Assembly: GCA_034698045.1 (NCBI GenBank)
Contig: JAQGAU010000715.1
Location: forward strand, 1 to 24,624
Length of the DNA stretch: 24,624 nt
Direction of reading: 5' to 3'
Source of the DNA: Paramacrobiotus richtersi
Taxonomy: Eukaryota; Tardigrada; Eutardigrada; Parachela; Macrobiotidae
Below are positions 1 through 9,514 of this stretch, in pieces. Position numbers and translations under genes: made by a program. The notes beneath the pieces were generated by a model. That model did not search any database, had not been told where the DNA came from, and worked only from the letters and a program-made list of their open reading frames with translations. How positions within the stretch are numbered: position 1 is the stretch's first letter; every line of letters begins with the position of its first letter.

Positions 1-2
1 CC

Positions 3-455
3 ACCCATCCCCCCGTCCCGGAAATCATCCCCGAGCCCACCGCCCGTCCCGAACGTCCACTCCGCACCCTCGGTGGTCGGGATCGCTCCAAAGAGGGCTA
101 CCACAGCGAGGGCGGGGCATCCAACCGGCGGTCCGTCTTCCGGCGGGACACATCCCGTCGCGGCCGCCCCACGGACACAGGGACCGTCTCCCAGACCTCC
201 ACATCGTTATCAGTGCCGGATGACAGTATAGACACGGGGATTGATATGCCGAACGCCACGCAAATCCCGATGAAGTATCTCCAACAACCTTCCCGGAGTG
301 TGGATAGTGCGGGACGGGTGGGACGACGGGTGTTACCGGAGCCACCCGTGGAGGGGTCGATGGATGGCGGTAGACGGCCCGGGGGGAGGAGGTTGCCGGA
401 TGTGCCGATGAACGCGGCTGGGGGGAGTAGGCGAGAGTCTCAGATGTCACAGTGA
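3..455 (+). CDS. C-terminal exon of an unidentified gene (partial)
   Basis: An open frame runs from the window edge to a TGA at 453-455, about 150 codons, with no start codon that looks real, so this is the last exon of a gene whose body lies to the left. The tail is low-complexity and basic, rich in Arg, Pro, Ser and Gly, without a recognisable fold. A proline motif occurs twice (GRRVLPEPP near codon 116 and GRRLPDVP near codon 134). The exon is much richer in GC than the AT-rich DNA after the stop, and a poly(A) signal follows 220 bp later, which favours this strand. Disordered tails with such motifs occur in ion channels and synaptic scaffolds, but that is only a guess. The antisense frame at 25-450 is also open and is the main alternative. 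Confidence 0.5.
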   Translation, partial: THPPVPEIIPEPTARPERPLRTLGGRDRSKEGYHSEGGASNRRSVFRRDTSRRGRPTDTGTVSQTSTSLSVPDDSIDTGIDMPNATQIPMKYLQQPSRSVDSAGRVGRRVLPEPPVEGSMDGGRRPGGRRLPDVPMNAAGGSRRESQMSQ

Positions 456-676
456 AAATGTCGCCTTACTATCGGTTAAGATGACCATCCCTGTTATTTG
501 TGATCTACTTTTCTTACCGTAGTGATGTTGTGTTTATACATGGTGTCGTTTCTGTGTGCGTTGAAATTTCTGTGTTGGATTTGTCAAATAAGCCATAAAC
601 ACAAAATTTATGGCCAGGTACATATCAGTTTTCAGTCTCTTCCTTTTTGCTGTTAGTTACCTTTACGTACTGAGCA

Positions 677-682
677 AATAAA
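677..682 (+). terminator. poly(A) signal AATAAA
   Basis: A canonical AATAAA lies about 220 bp after the stop at 455, in AT-rich DNA followed by T-rich sequence. It probably ends the transcript that enters from the left edge. Confidence 0.55.
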
Positions 683-689
683 AGGGCTT

Positions 690-1827
690 TTATCTTTCCG
701 CGGGTTATGCCTATGTTTCTGTGCGATGCAGTGGAGCGTTGTGAATTTTAAATCACTTGTCAGCGTTTTCGAGTCACACTAAACGGCCTAGTTAACATAT
801 CAAAATTATATCTGACACGTGCATGGTAAGTTGAAACTTTATGATGAACCCAGCTTATCAAGTCTTGCAGAACGGCATCATTCAACCGCACACAGCTAGT
901 AACAACCGAGCTCTTCCAACTACCGAGACGCGGAATTCGGAGGTGGACAAACCGGCGCGTGCGGCGCTAGTTGCTGCCCCAATACGCAATGAATGCGATG
1001 AAACCGAACTGCCGAAGCAGTGACGCAGAATATTCGAAGTGGCGGGTTTGAAAAAACCGTCAGCTTAGCATAAAAAGAGAAAATGGGGGAGTATTCGTAA
1101 GTTTACAGAAAAAATTAATGTAACGGCGAGCGGCACGAGCAGACTCGGAGCAGTTCGGGTAATATTATCATCCACTGAGTGGAATGTAAACCTGACATGC
1201 TGATAGGTCTTGGTTTTGCTCAGCACAACTGATAAGGAGTCCGTAGAAACCGAAGCATGGTGTCCGGAGAGGCAGTGATGTAAATTCCGCGGTGCTGTGT
1301 GGGTGCACAGTACTCCAGCACACGCCTATATAAAACCTTAAAATATCATAATTACTGCGGTCTGCAACATAGACATCAAATGTGTAGCTGAAGAGGTGGC
1401 CGATGTGAAGGGACAAATGACGCAGCATGTCCTGCGTTATTGCAGCGCGAGAAGTCTTCTTCGTTAATCCACGGGTTCGTGTCCAGCCGGAGAACAGCAA
1501 TGTAACGTTAAGTTTGTTATAACAGCAGAGTTGTAGACTCGTGAGTCAGCTATACCTACAGGCGCCGTTGAGGTACAACTGCGCAATAAAACTCGAATAA
1601 ACACGCATTTCGTGGGTAAAAGGGGATGACAGGTAAACCGATGCGGCATAATTGCATTGCTGCCTTGAATATGTTCACAGCATGTATCATGGAGGTAAAA
1701 ATATACGCTCCAACCACAGGCGACTAGGGAAATGAAAAAGCCTACCCTGTTGTCGAACCTTCCCTATTTCATGCACCAGGGAAGTGTTACTTTGAACCTA
1801 ACGAAAGGAACTTGTCTGTGGACTGGA
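690..1827. other. intergenic stretch, no supported gene
   Basis: This lies between the 3' end of the left gene and the stop codon of the minus-strand kinase gene, so the two genes converge. Short open frames (841-1023 plus; 1168-1500 and 1464-1649 minus) show no splice support, signal peptide or familiar motif. It must contain the kinase 3' UTR, but I see no AATAAA on the minus strand here. Confidence 0.5.
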
Positions 1828-3070
1828 CTATTCAGCCTGGAGAAAGTACTCTGCAACCGCTCGAGCGGTGGGCCTGTCCTCTGGACTAGGTTGCACGCAT
1901 TTTGTCAGCATCACACGAAATGCCGAAGGGACGCGACGAACGGATGCGGGGATGCCTGGTTTGATTTTCATCTGCACAACGGAAACTATATCCGCTACTT
2001 CAAGGAACCGAACATTTCCCAAAAACTCCACAAGGGTCACTCCCAACGCGTAGACATCCGACTCCTTCGTATGCCTACGCAACTGGTTGTCTTCCACCGC
2101 CGCAGGTACGAAGAGTTCTGGTGTCATGTAGAAAATTGTCCCTGCCAGTTCGGTGGCATAGCGCTGTGTAGCTTGCTGTATTATCTCCACGGCTGTGCGG
2201 CCCTTCATACGACTGACTCCGAAATCAGTGACAAAGGCATGCTTCGTCACTGCGTCGACCTGCTCAACAACAAATCTATACGGTGTACTGGTACGACTGT
2301 ATATATGGTACTGCAAATCCGTACCACAACGTTGCTGGGCTTTAAGTCTTGATGGATCATACCAACAGTGACGTGGAAATACCGCAGAACATCCGATATT
2401 TGGGTACAGATAGTTCTTTTCTCGGTTTCAGTTATAGCCTGCAAGAAGCGCTCATAACTGCTCTCGAAACGATTTTTTCAATTCAGCTAACGAGTAGATT
2501 TACGTTGTAGACCCGACTAGACCGTGACGAACACCACGCTAGAGTAGTATCAGTAAACAATAGCGTATGCACCTCGGTCACAATTCGGTGCAGTTTATGT
2601 TCTGTGACCGATGACCTTTTAGAGTGCACGTAAAGTGAGTAAGTAAAAAATGAAATCTACAAAACATGACTTTGACAGAATCTCACCATTTTGTTTTCGA
2701 AAGTGATCTCTTCCAGGTTGTGACCGTGAACGAGTTGGAAAACAAGGAAAATGTCAATTTTGTCCAGCACGATTCCCAAAAACCGTACGACGTGCGGATG
2801 GTTAAGGTGACTGATGACAAGGATATGAACATTAGATTTTTCTACTGTGAAACTGTGCTTTGGAACTATGGCACAACTCTCACCTAAGAATTCTTGCTTC
2901 ATCCAGTATACGCTGCTTTTCTTCGCCTCCTGTGACATCTGAAGAAACAATCCTCTTGACGGCGCACTCGGTCGCACACCACTTCGCTAGGTACACCATT
3001 CCCAACCTTCCATCACCAAGCTTTTTCTCCAGTTTAAGATCCTTCCAATTTACCACCTGCTGCTGCATAT
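1828..3070 (-). other. protein kinase domain (four exons) of the above gene
   Basis: The kinase begins with VNWKDLKLEKKLGDG. The glycine loop is GDGRLGMVY, the ATP-anchoring lysine is in CAVKRI, and the likely alpha-C glutamate is in ILDEARIL. The catalytic loop reads HQDLKPSN, so the usual Arg of HRD is Gln but the catalytic Asp is kept. A 65-nt intron (2260-2324) removes bases that would otherwise shift the frame and joins NVVV to DAVTKHAFVTDFG. The metal-binding DFG is intact, the APE motif is replaced by TPE, and the F-helix reads SDVYALGVTL. All residues needed for phosphotransfer are present, so activity is expected. The closest flavour is TKL/RIPK. Confidence 0.88.
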
Positions 3071-6000
3071 CTGATAAAACAAATCAAAATTACATAAACT
3101 TGTCGCCGACGAAGAATGTCTGTCTCTGAATCTGTGTTACTTGACACGCGATAAATTATCTGTAATTAGCTTCCTCTTGTATTATGCGCAGTCGAGCTCT
3201 ACCGTTAGTGATATTATTCGGCTGAGCACGCACGTACCCGGTGCGCCAATGACTTTAAGCGGGTGCGATGAAACAGGCTCTTCAGAGTTGCTTGTATCGT
3301 TCACATTCGCTCTTGGTACATGAACAATGGTCTCCTCCAAATCGATCAGATCTGTCAAACTTACTGCTTTCGGATTCAAACGATATGTTCGTGACTCGTA
3401 CTTCACTTCCAACATGCACTTGGGATCTGCCGTGGGCGAACAGCAGAATCTGTTGATCGTTAACGTTTTCCCTATTAGCTGCGACATTGCGGATGTCCAT
3501 CCTCCGAAGTCAATGGTCTGGATATCCTTAAAAGCTGTTTCCGAGTGGAGCACACGAACTTTGTCGCCGACCTTTACGGATGAGCCATCTCCCGATATTA
3601 CTACAAATGAAGTAATGCATACATACTGTACATGTATGTCTTTTTAACTTTGAAAAGCATGACGGTACTGCTAACGGTTTGATGACAACTTTAATGCAAA
3701 TTAAAACCAGTGATTCAGCGCACTGACCTGTTGTTATTTTTCTTATAGCTTTCGGGTTAAGGCAGTTGTATTCCGATCCCACCTTCACCAAAGCATCACC
3801 ATCGACATCAAAGAAAAGAATGCGACCTAATTTTCCCACGGCATCCCGATGATCATCGTCTGCTCCACCGTGTTCTTTTTGAAGCTGGATCAAGCTTTGC
3901 AAATCCGCTGTGACCTTTACTACGTCTCCGGCTAATATTATGTTTCCGTCTTCATCCGTACCTTCGTATCCATCTACACAAAGTTTACAACTTCACCGTA
4001 AAAAGCCCTTAACAAAACCCTTACCTCTTGAGATGACCAGTATGATGTCCGGATGACAAACAAACGCGTTCTGGCTATCTCCGTTGAAGAATATCTCCGC
4101 GTCTCCTCCAGACACAAACTTGTTAAGAACACCGGTGCGATTCAAGGACTCGGAGTTATATGTGAGACCGTGTTCGGCTTGCTTTCCTTTGACAAACTCC
4201 TCATTCTTAGCGATGCGGACAAAAGTTCCCACAACAGGCTTCCCCAAGCGAAGAGACTTTACAGTGTGATTTAACGATTTTCCAAGCTGCATGATTGCGA
4301 CAAACCGTCGTGATGCTTCAGCTGGCTGATTTACTAAAAATTCAATAGAATCAATACATACTAGTTAGAATTCCGTTACAGGAGTTTTTCGTAGCTTCTT
4401 ATGGATTATCATAGTGTTGCAAAAGCACGTTGAGTGGCAACATTATTGTAAAAAGACGTACTGCAGCATAGTGAGACGTACTGTACCTAGAAAACTCAGC
4501 TTTCTCAGAATTTCCGCCTGTAACGATTCGCTCACTTTTTCGGCCATATATTTGCCAAGATCTTCGTTGCGGTTCACGAATGCGAGCAAAACACATTGAG
4601 CGAAGTCTTCTGGTGGATATTGATCCACTCGTTGCTCTTTCAAAAGACACTCCGCTGCATCTGTGTATTCACAAATTGACGCGATACCAAGCGCGCTGAT
4701 ATTAGCGTCGTTTTTCAAGGTGAAATCACACTGATCATGGGCCAAAAGCTGATTGATTATTGTCATAATTACGGCATCGCTGTAGCCTGCGCAGGCAAAG
4801 ATCGACATCATTAAGGCTGTCATATTCTTAAGTGCCGGTGACTTTGCGTTTATATCTATCCGGGAAGAAGATAACAAGAGTTTGACGACAGCTGGACTGC
4901 GTCCATATGCAGCTAACATTAGTGGTGTGAGGCCTCCAACGTCTGCATTTACGTCGGTCACCGGTTGGTCCAAAATACGTTGAACTTCGGAGACGCTTTC
5001 TTTGACGACGGCCTGGTGGAGAGGCGTCAGATTGTAAGATTTCTGTTCGATTGGGGCGTGAATGAAGTTTTCAGGGTTATCTCCCGTAAATTCTGAAATC
5101 AAATGAAATCAGTGCACACGTCAGTGAAAACTTACTGACACAGGATCATTTTGTTCAAACACTACTCTCAGCTAGCCTTTTACATATGGAGAAGCTTAAC
5201 AAACGACAGCTTTGGCGACGCGGCGGGAAACGTTAAAGCGTTCTGACAAAACATTACCAATTTGTACTACAACTGACTTGACAGAACCATCTGGTGTTAC
5301 ATTACGTTTAACATGTGACTCAGTGACACCCGGTGTTATATGAATTGTACGGAATTTCATTAACCTGCTAATATAACCGTAACGCTTTGCGCTCGTATTG
5401 CAGACAATATTCGAACGTCAGCGCGAGGAAGTTTGGGGCGTCAGCGCGAAAAAGATAGTGGACAAAGTAGGAAAAGATCTATCCGCTGCCACCGGAGAAC
5501 CGCGGTCAAAAGAATTCTTTAAACAAAGACTGTCCATCTTAATGCAAAGAGGAAATGCACTATGTGTAATGGGCACAGTCCCAGATTCTGTTGGTTTGGA
5601 CGCTGTGTTTATGTTGTAGATTTAATGCATATTCGAACTATCAGATAGACCCACGTTTTAGTTCCACCAGCACACTTTCGGGCAAGTTATCGTGGAGGGC
5701 ATGGATTAGCTCGTCGTTTCCGCCGCTGAGTGCACTGGCTTAAGCACGAAGAACGCTCAGCATTTCATATTGTTTAATTCGGTCCCCATTGATCAGAAAT
5801 TTCACCAGGAAAGCATCTTCAATCTTTACAGCCATTTCGAGCGCAGTCGTGCCATCCTCATTCTGCATCCCCAATTGACACTCCTTATGGGCTGTCAGTA
5901 ACTCGATTTTCTTATACATTATGATTTTACTGCTGCTTTCTGCTGATAGTATGACAGCCAGCATCAGTGGTGTGAACTGCTTTTCTTCATGGGGTTGATT

Positions 6001-6218
6001 GACATCCAGCCGGGGACATCGTAGTAATTCACGAAAAACTTCCGTTTCGACGGAATCCTCGAGTGCTGCCATTAAGGGAGTAACTCCCTCGATTGAGTGG
6101 TTGACGTTTGTGCCGGCCTTGGAACAGAGCTGGCGAACCAGTGCGGTCTTGCCTTCGGTAACCGCACGATGCAGCAACTCAGCGCCTTGTCCTGATTGGA
6201 ATGGGCGTACTTCGGATT
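1828..6218 (-). CDS. ankyrin - MIB/HERC2 (SH3_15-like) repeat - protein kinase gene, nine exons
   Basis: Exons (minus order): 6218-5655, 5092-4487, 4333-4025, 3973-3728, 3600-3238, 3070-2884, 2810-2687, 2438-2325, 2259-1828 (stop TAG). All junctions are GT-AG and every phase matches: the first five exons are 1-1 symmetric, then phases 2, 0 and 0. About 980 codons encode two ankyrin cassettes, three MIB/HERC2-type repeats and a C-terminal TKL/RIPK-like kinase, so the protein is probably a cytoplasmic signalling kinase with peptide- or ubiquitin-pathway-type binding modules. The true start is not found: the first exon opens at a 3' splice site (TAG at 6221-6219), so at least one 5' exon is missing. 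An in-frame TAA at 5742-5740 interrupts the first ankyrin exon although homology to the second continues past it. The gene could be a pseudogene, start downstream of the stop, skip this exon, or carry a sequence error. Confidence 0.85.
3238..4333 (-). other. three MIB/HERC2-like (SH3_15) repeats, one per exon
   Basis: Exons 4333-4025, 3973-3728 and 3600-3238 each hold one repeat of about 80-100 residues. They share an opening like VxVGDKVRV or PVVGTFVRI, a centre like LQKEHGG or DFGGWTSAM, a G..G.I/V turn with an acidic -DGD- segment, and an end like LNPKAI or LNPKAV. This matches the REP/SH3_15 modules of Mind bomb and HERC2 proteins, which bind degrons or peptides in those families. The first repeat is the most divergent. 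Introns of 51, 127 and 153 nt separate them, all phase 1. Confidence 0.75.
4487..6218 (-). other. two homologous ankyrin-repeat cassette exons
   Basis: Exon 6218-5655 (188 codons) and exon 5092-4487 (202 codons) are paralogous. Each starts at phase 1 with Glu, reaches LLHRAV or PLHQAV, and holds two or three ankyrin repeats (GVTPLMAAL and FTPLMLAV; GLTPLMLAA and MTALMMSI). Each closes with a helical segment containing -R(I/V)xQY- and then -(P/S)ES-L--E(L/I)L. In the upstream copy, TAA (5742-5740) falls between those two closing motifs. The downstream copy is fully open. The donor of the upstream copy (GTGGGT) is weaker than the others. Confidence 0.8.
5376..5619 (+). mobile_element. retroelement nuclease-like domain fragment (copy 2), inside a kinase-gene intron
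   Basis: An open frame ends at TAG 5617-5619 and reads through motifs VWGVSAKKIVDKVGKDL, GEPRSKEF and GNALCVMGTVPDSVGLD. This is clearly the same domain as the 9515-10035 minus-strand copy, in which GEPRSKEF and GNALCVMGTVPDSVGLD are repeated. Only the C-terminal third is present. It is antisense to the kinase gene, within the intron 5093-5654. No terminal repeats or target duplication are visible around it, so I cannot say how it arrived. Confidence 0.75.
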
Positions 6219-6478
6219 CTACAACACAGGCTGAAATGTTTTATTATGGCTACAGTCATCGTTCAGTAACCACTTTGAAACGACCTTGCTAAACGTTTCG
6301 GATGACATGAGCGACACGTGAGATTTTCTTAGCAAACGCCGCAACAGGAAAGAGTGTACATAGTACCGTACTGTACATAGTCTGTACATAGTGCCAGCGC
6401 ATTCTGACTACCAAATACCACAAGTCTTAGACATTACAAAACCACCAAAATCGTTACCGTAAACCGTGGAACGTGCCT

Positions 6479-6589
6479 AGGGAGCGTACCTAAAACACAA
6501 GCCGCGTTTCCCTTAACAACAACTAAACTAATGCGGTGTTTAATAAACGTTAATGCCGTCGATCTGGGCTCTCCTGTTAAACCCCGACA
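6479..6589 (-). mobile_element. retroelement nuclease-like domain relic (copy 3)
   Basis: On the minus strand this short stretch translates to TGEPRSTALTFIKHRISLVV and then KGNAACVLGTLP, matching the C-terminal motifs of the copies at 9515 and 5398. Upstream homology breaks down within about 15 codons at a stop, and no start codon is associated. It is more diverged than copies 1 and 2 are from each other, so it is an independent, older relic. It lies just upstream of the first visible kinase-gene exon. Confidence 0.6.
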
Positions 6590-6599
6590 GTCTTACCAA

Positions 6600-7650
6600 C
6601 AGAACTGCACGGGCTCGGGCATTCCCAATGGTAAAAATGCGCAGCATGGAGCGATAAAAGAAGTAACAGTAACTGTCTAAAGTTTTTAGTTGACAGAAGT
6701 TGACTTCTTCTTTAGTTTAGTTACTTCTGTAGTCTAAAGTTTTATTACTTATTACTTGTTATTGATTTCGTTAACGCCTCGCGGGTCATCTCCCAGTGCT
6801 TTTTCAGAAGCTAATTTTTTGACAAATGACGATGATTATTATTGCATCAGAGCATCACAGCATTACTGGAGTAATGGTTAATGCAGCAGAGACAACAGGT
6901 TTGTTGAGAATTCATCGAATCCAGCGGTTATGGTGGAACATATTCCTGATTCAGTTATAACATTCTAACTTTATTCCTTTCACAAAAGAATGCGCTGGCG
7001 CGTACACACAAGTTGATAACTACTCGCTTTTTGCTCTATGTACTGGCATAATTCAACATTTTCGATTGTAAAGTTAGAAAGCTAGGGTTATGGGCATATA
7101 GGGATAACTGTCATCTATTATATAATTAAGTGATGAGAATTAACTATCAAACAGCAGGTTGTTAAACATGTACAAATGATTAAAACGTACACACTATAGT
7201 TGACAATGAACTGCAAATTTTCGGGTTAGAATAATTGACTGCTTTAACTGCAAGCAAATACGAAAGCAGTGCGGCGGGTCTCCAGATTGATCACCACGTT
7301 TTACGTATGAGTACATTCATCATGTGCGAAAACTTACGTTCTGAGTTCTTGTTACATGAGTTTCCCATTGTGCTGGAGCAAGGCAAAACGCCTAGTAAAG
7401 CCTAGACGAAAATGATCACTGAAAACGAATCCGAACGCCGAGTGTGCTGTCAGCACAATGGTAGTTGGCACTTCGCACTTTACACTTTGACTGTAGCCGT
7501 AAAATGTCGAACATCTACGACTGGTAACAGCTCAACCGAAAATGTAGACCTCACTCCCACGATTGCTCATTGTAATAGTGCATGCCAGAACGATTCTGAA
7601 TGATTCTAAAGATGCAGATCAGTCGGGACTCTGACTCCGGGCTTACCGTG
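6600..7650. other. AT-rich non-coding stretch
   Basis: I see no supported exon here. An imperfect inverted repeat around 6660-6735 pairs AGAAGTAAC with GTTACTTCT. This may be the long 5' intron or upstream region of the minus-strand kinase gene. Confidence 0.4.
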
Positions 7651-7651
7651 C

Positions 7652-7843
7652 TTACCTTGCTTCTCGTGCTCCGATTAAGCGATCGATCGATTTGTAAATG
7701 CGCATACGATCATCATGATCCATAAGACCCGGTTGATGACTGTAATAGGAATTCTTCCGTCTATCTGTATTATTCGAATCACCGTCTGTTCCCGCGTGGT
7801 ACGGTGAATAACTAACCACTAGGGATAGCCTAAAGGTTACCAT
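7652..7843 (-). CDS. candidate 5' coding exon, product unknown
   Basis: An ATG-initiated open frame (MVTFRLSLVVSYSP...) ends at a good donor, AAG|GTAAGC, near 7662-7656. The encoded segment is charged near its end (DHDDRMRIYKSIDRLIG). It is the only candidate first exon upstream of the kinase gene on that strand. Its donor is phase 2, whereas the first ankyrin exon needs phase 1, so they cannot be joined directly; an unseen exon would be needed. It may also be chance. Confidence 0.25.
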   Translation of the reverse strand: MVTFRLSLVVSYSPYHAGTDGDSNNTDRRKNSYYSHQPGLMDHDDRMRIYKSIDRLIGAREAR

Positions 7844-7973
7844 TGTAAACTCCTACTGATCACCCATTGTGTTTGCTTGATAGCCCGATAACAACTGGAA
7901 GTCTGAAACAGAGCAGTGTGTGTCTTATTATGATCAGACAAAAGCTGATGTAAATTCAATGAGCGCGCTTCTA

Positions 7974-8496
7974 CAGTAAAACCTCTGGATACCATACACC
8001 CTCCGTTCCGCCCGTTCTGTATGTAATTCAGGGTGTATTTTATAAAGAAAATGCCCCCCTAGGCCCCCCTCCAGGGGTAGTGGATAATTACTTAGGGGCT
8101 GCATTCAAAGGACGTGTATGTACTACCTTTACGCTAATTATCAAACATGCGGATGCCAATTGCGTTAGCTTTGTTTAAATACTGTTAAGAAGTAGTAAAT
8201 TCTTTGCACATATGTATGTTACGAGACGTAGTGCTGTGTTGCGAATATTAGATCCTGTTTTTCATTAAGCCTGTGATGTGACTATCCCCGAGCCGTATGT
8301 AAGAGAGAGGTCTGTTAAACCAGCAAAATAGCTGGCGGTTCCTCGAAAAGGTGTATGTAAACGCTATAAAGAGGTGAATGCTATAAAGAAAAGCCCCCCT
8401 GTGCTATAGCATACGGGAGATTACGGTTCCATACGGCGCGTATGTATTGAAGGGGTGTATTTTATAAAGAAGTGTATGTTAAGAGAGGTTTTACTG
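7974..8496. mobile_element. pogo/Tc1-mariner-like MITE with TA target duplication
   Basis: The ends are inverted: the left reads CAGTAAAACCTCTGGATACC and the right, reversed, CAGTAAAACCTCTCTTAACA, followed in both by ATACAC. Each end is flanked by TA (7972-7973 and 8497-8498), the duplication typical of Tc1/mariner and pogo elements. The 523-bp interior has no transposase frame. It contains degenerate copies of a TATAAAGAAA-CCCCCCT motif (near 8043, 8387 and 8465) and a TGTATGT-AAGAGAGG motif (near 8297 and 8474), so it is internally repetitive. It is non-autonomous. Confidence 0.8.
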
Positions 8497-8498
8497 TA

Positions 8499-9241
8499 TC
8501 TGCCTTCCCCTCACCTAGGTTTGAAGGAATTCTTCTAGTTGTGATGCGATTCATAATTTCATGCGATGTGCTAACATTCTGTTGTAACTGCGATTAAGGC
8601 GTCTGGCGCATGTTCTCATCATTCGCGTCTCTTTGTTGTCAGTTGGTTTGAACTGGCCTTGCCACGCAGCCCGCTAGTGGTAATTGTTTACACAGGAAAT
8701 CCTCCATAATTTTAATTTTTTTACTCCTAATACATATAGTTACTGTAATTGAACAAATAGTCATGCTTGCCGCTTGATCAGGAATGACACGCACCGAGTT
8801 ACAGCAGTTTGTATGGTAATGTATTCCCCTCCACGACAAACACTACAATGGACGCAGTCACATGTAGCCAAGAACGGACCCGAACGGTCGGAAGACGTAA
8901 CATACAATCGCCAAACAGTAACACCACACCATTCAACCACCTGCAGTTGTCGTGTAGCATCCTAACCAGGATCTCTCTCAAAAGCAAGAGGTCGTGGTCT
9001 GTCACTGTGCTTTGACTAGTCTGTGTTGGAAAGCCCTGAATACAAACGAATCAGTGCATAGCAATTTTCAGCATCTACCTGTTCTTGTTAGACACTTGAT
9101 CATCAGAATTGTATTAGTCTAGTGAGAGGCTAATAGCGCGTAAAATCCTGACATCATTCAGTAAATGACGCACCGACTGCCAGGCGCCATTCTGTTCTGT
9201 TTCAAGAAGTGGGGGACCGTTGTGTACGTCACGGCCTATGA
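8499..9241. other. non-coding stretch between two transposons
   Basis: Small open frames on both strands at 8639-9015 overlap each other and show no splice sites or motifs that I trust. I see nothing else. Confidence 0.4.
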
Positions 9242-9249
9242 TTACAGGA
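9242..9249 (+). repeat. left 8-bp target-site duplication
   Basis: TTACAGGA directly abuts the left terminal repeat and is repeated exactly at 10322-10329. Confidence 0.85.
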
Positions 9250-9293
9250 TGGCAGGGTCTAAAACATGGCAATGGCAATTGCCACTGGCAATG
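9250..9293 (+). repeat. left terminal inverted repeat
   Basis: This 44-bp repeat is the exact reverse complement of 10278-10321. Its inner part is built of TGGCAATGGCAATTGCCA-like palindromic units. Confidence 0.88.
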
Positions 9294-9514
9294 GCAACTG
9301 GCAACGAAAAAGCTGGCTACGCCAAAAATAAGAGGCTTTTTTAGATTAAAATCTGCATGAACAATGGTCTGTGTTCGGTATTTTCAGTTTCTGGCTTGTT
9401 CTTTTGTAATTAAGCGAGTTTTACTGCCAATTAGCACTAATTAAGGTGCATAATAGCAAGTGTTTATTGCTGTACCATAGTATCATACGTGTACAAACAC
9501 ATAAACGAAACTAA

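Noticed and set aside
25..450. Minus-strand frame of 141 codons
   Set aside because: Overlaps the plus exon that ends just before AT-rich DNA and a poly(A) signal; its Pro/Arg/Ser composition is what the antisense of a GC-rich exon gives. Not excluded completely.
2297..2324. A 28-nt intron in the kinase catalytic loop region
   Set aside because: The 65-nt alternative (2260-2324) has a normal length, keeps phase 0 and gives the expected spacing between the HQD loop and DFG.
1732..2352. Longest single plus-strand open frame (206 codons)
   Set aside because: It is exactly antisense to the kinase exons that carry the catalytic motifs; it has no motif of its own.
5740..5742. Reassignment of TAA as a sense codon
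   Set aside because: Genes A and others here end with TAA at sensible places, and metazoan nuclear codes do not reassign it; mutation or sequence error is simpler.
7652..7843. Direct joining of this exon to the first ankyrin exon
   Set aside because: Donor phase 2 does not match the phase-1 acceptor at 6218.
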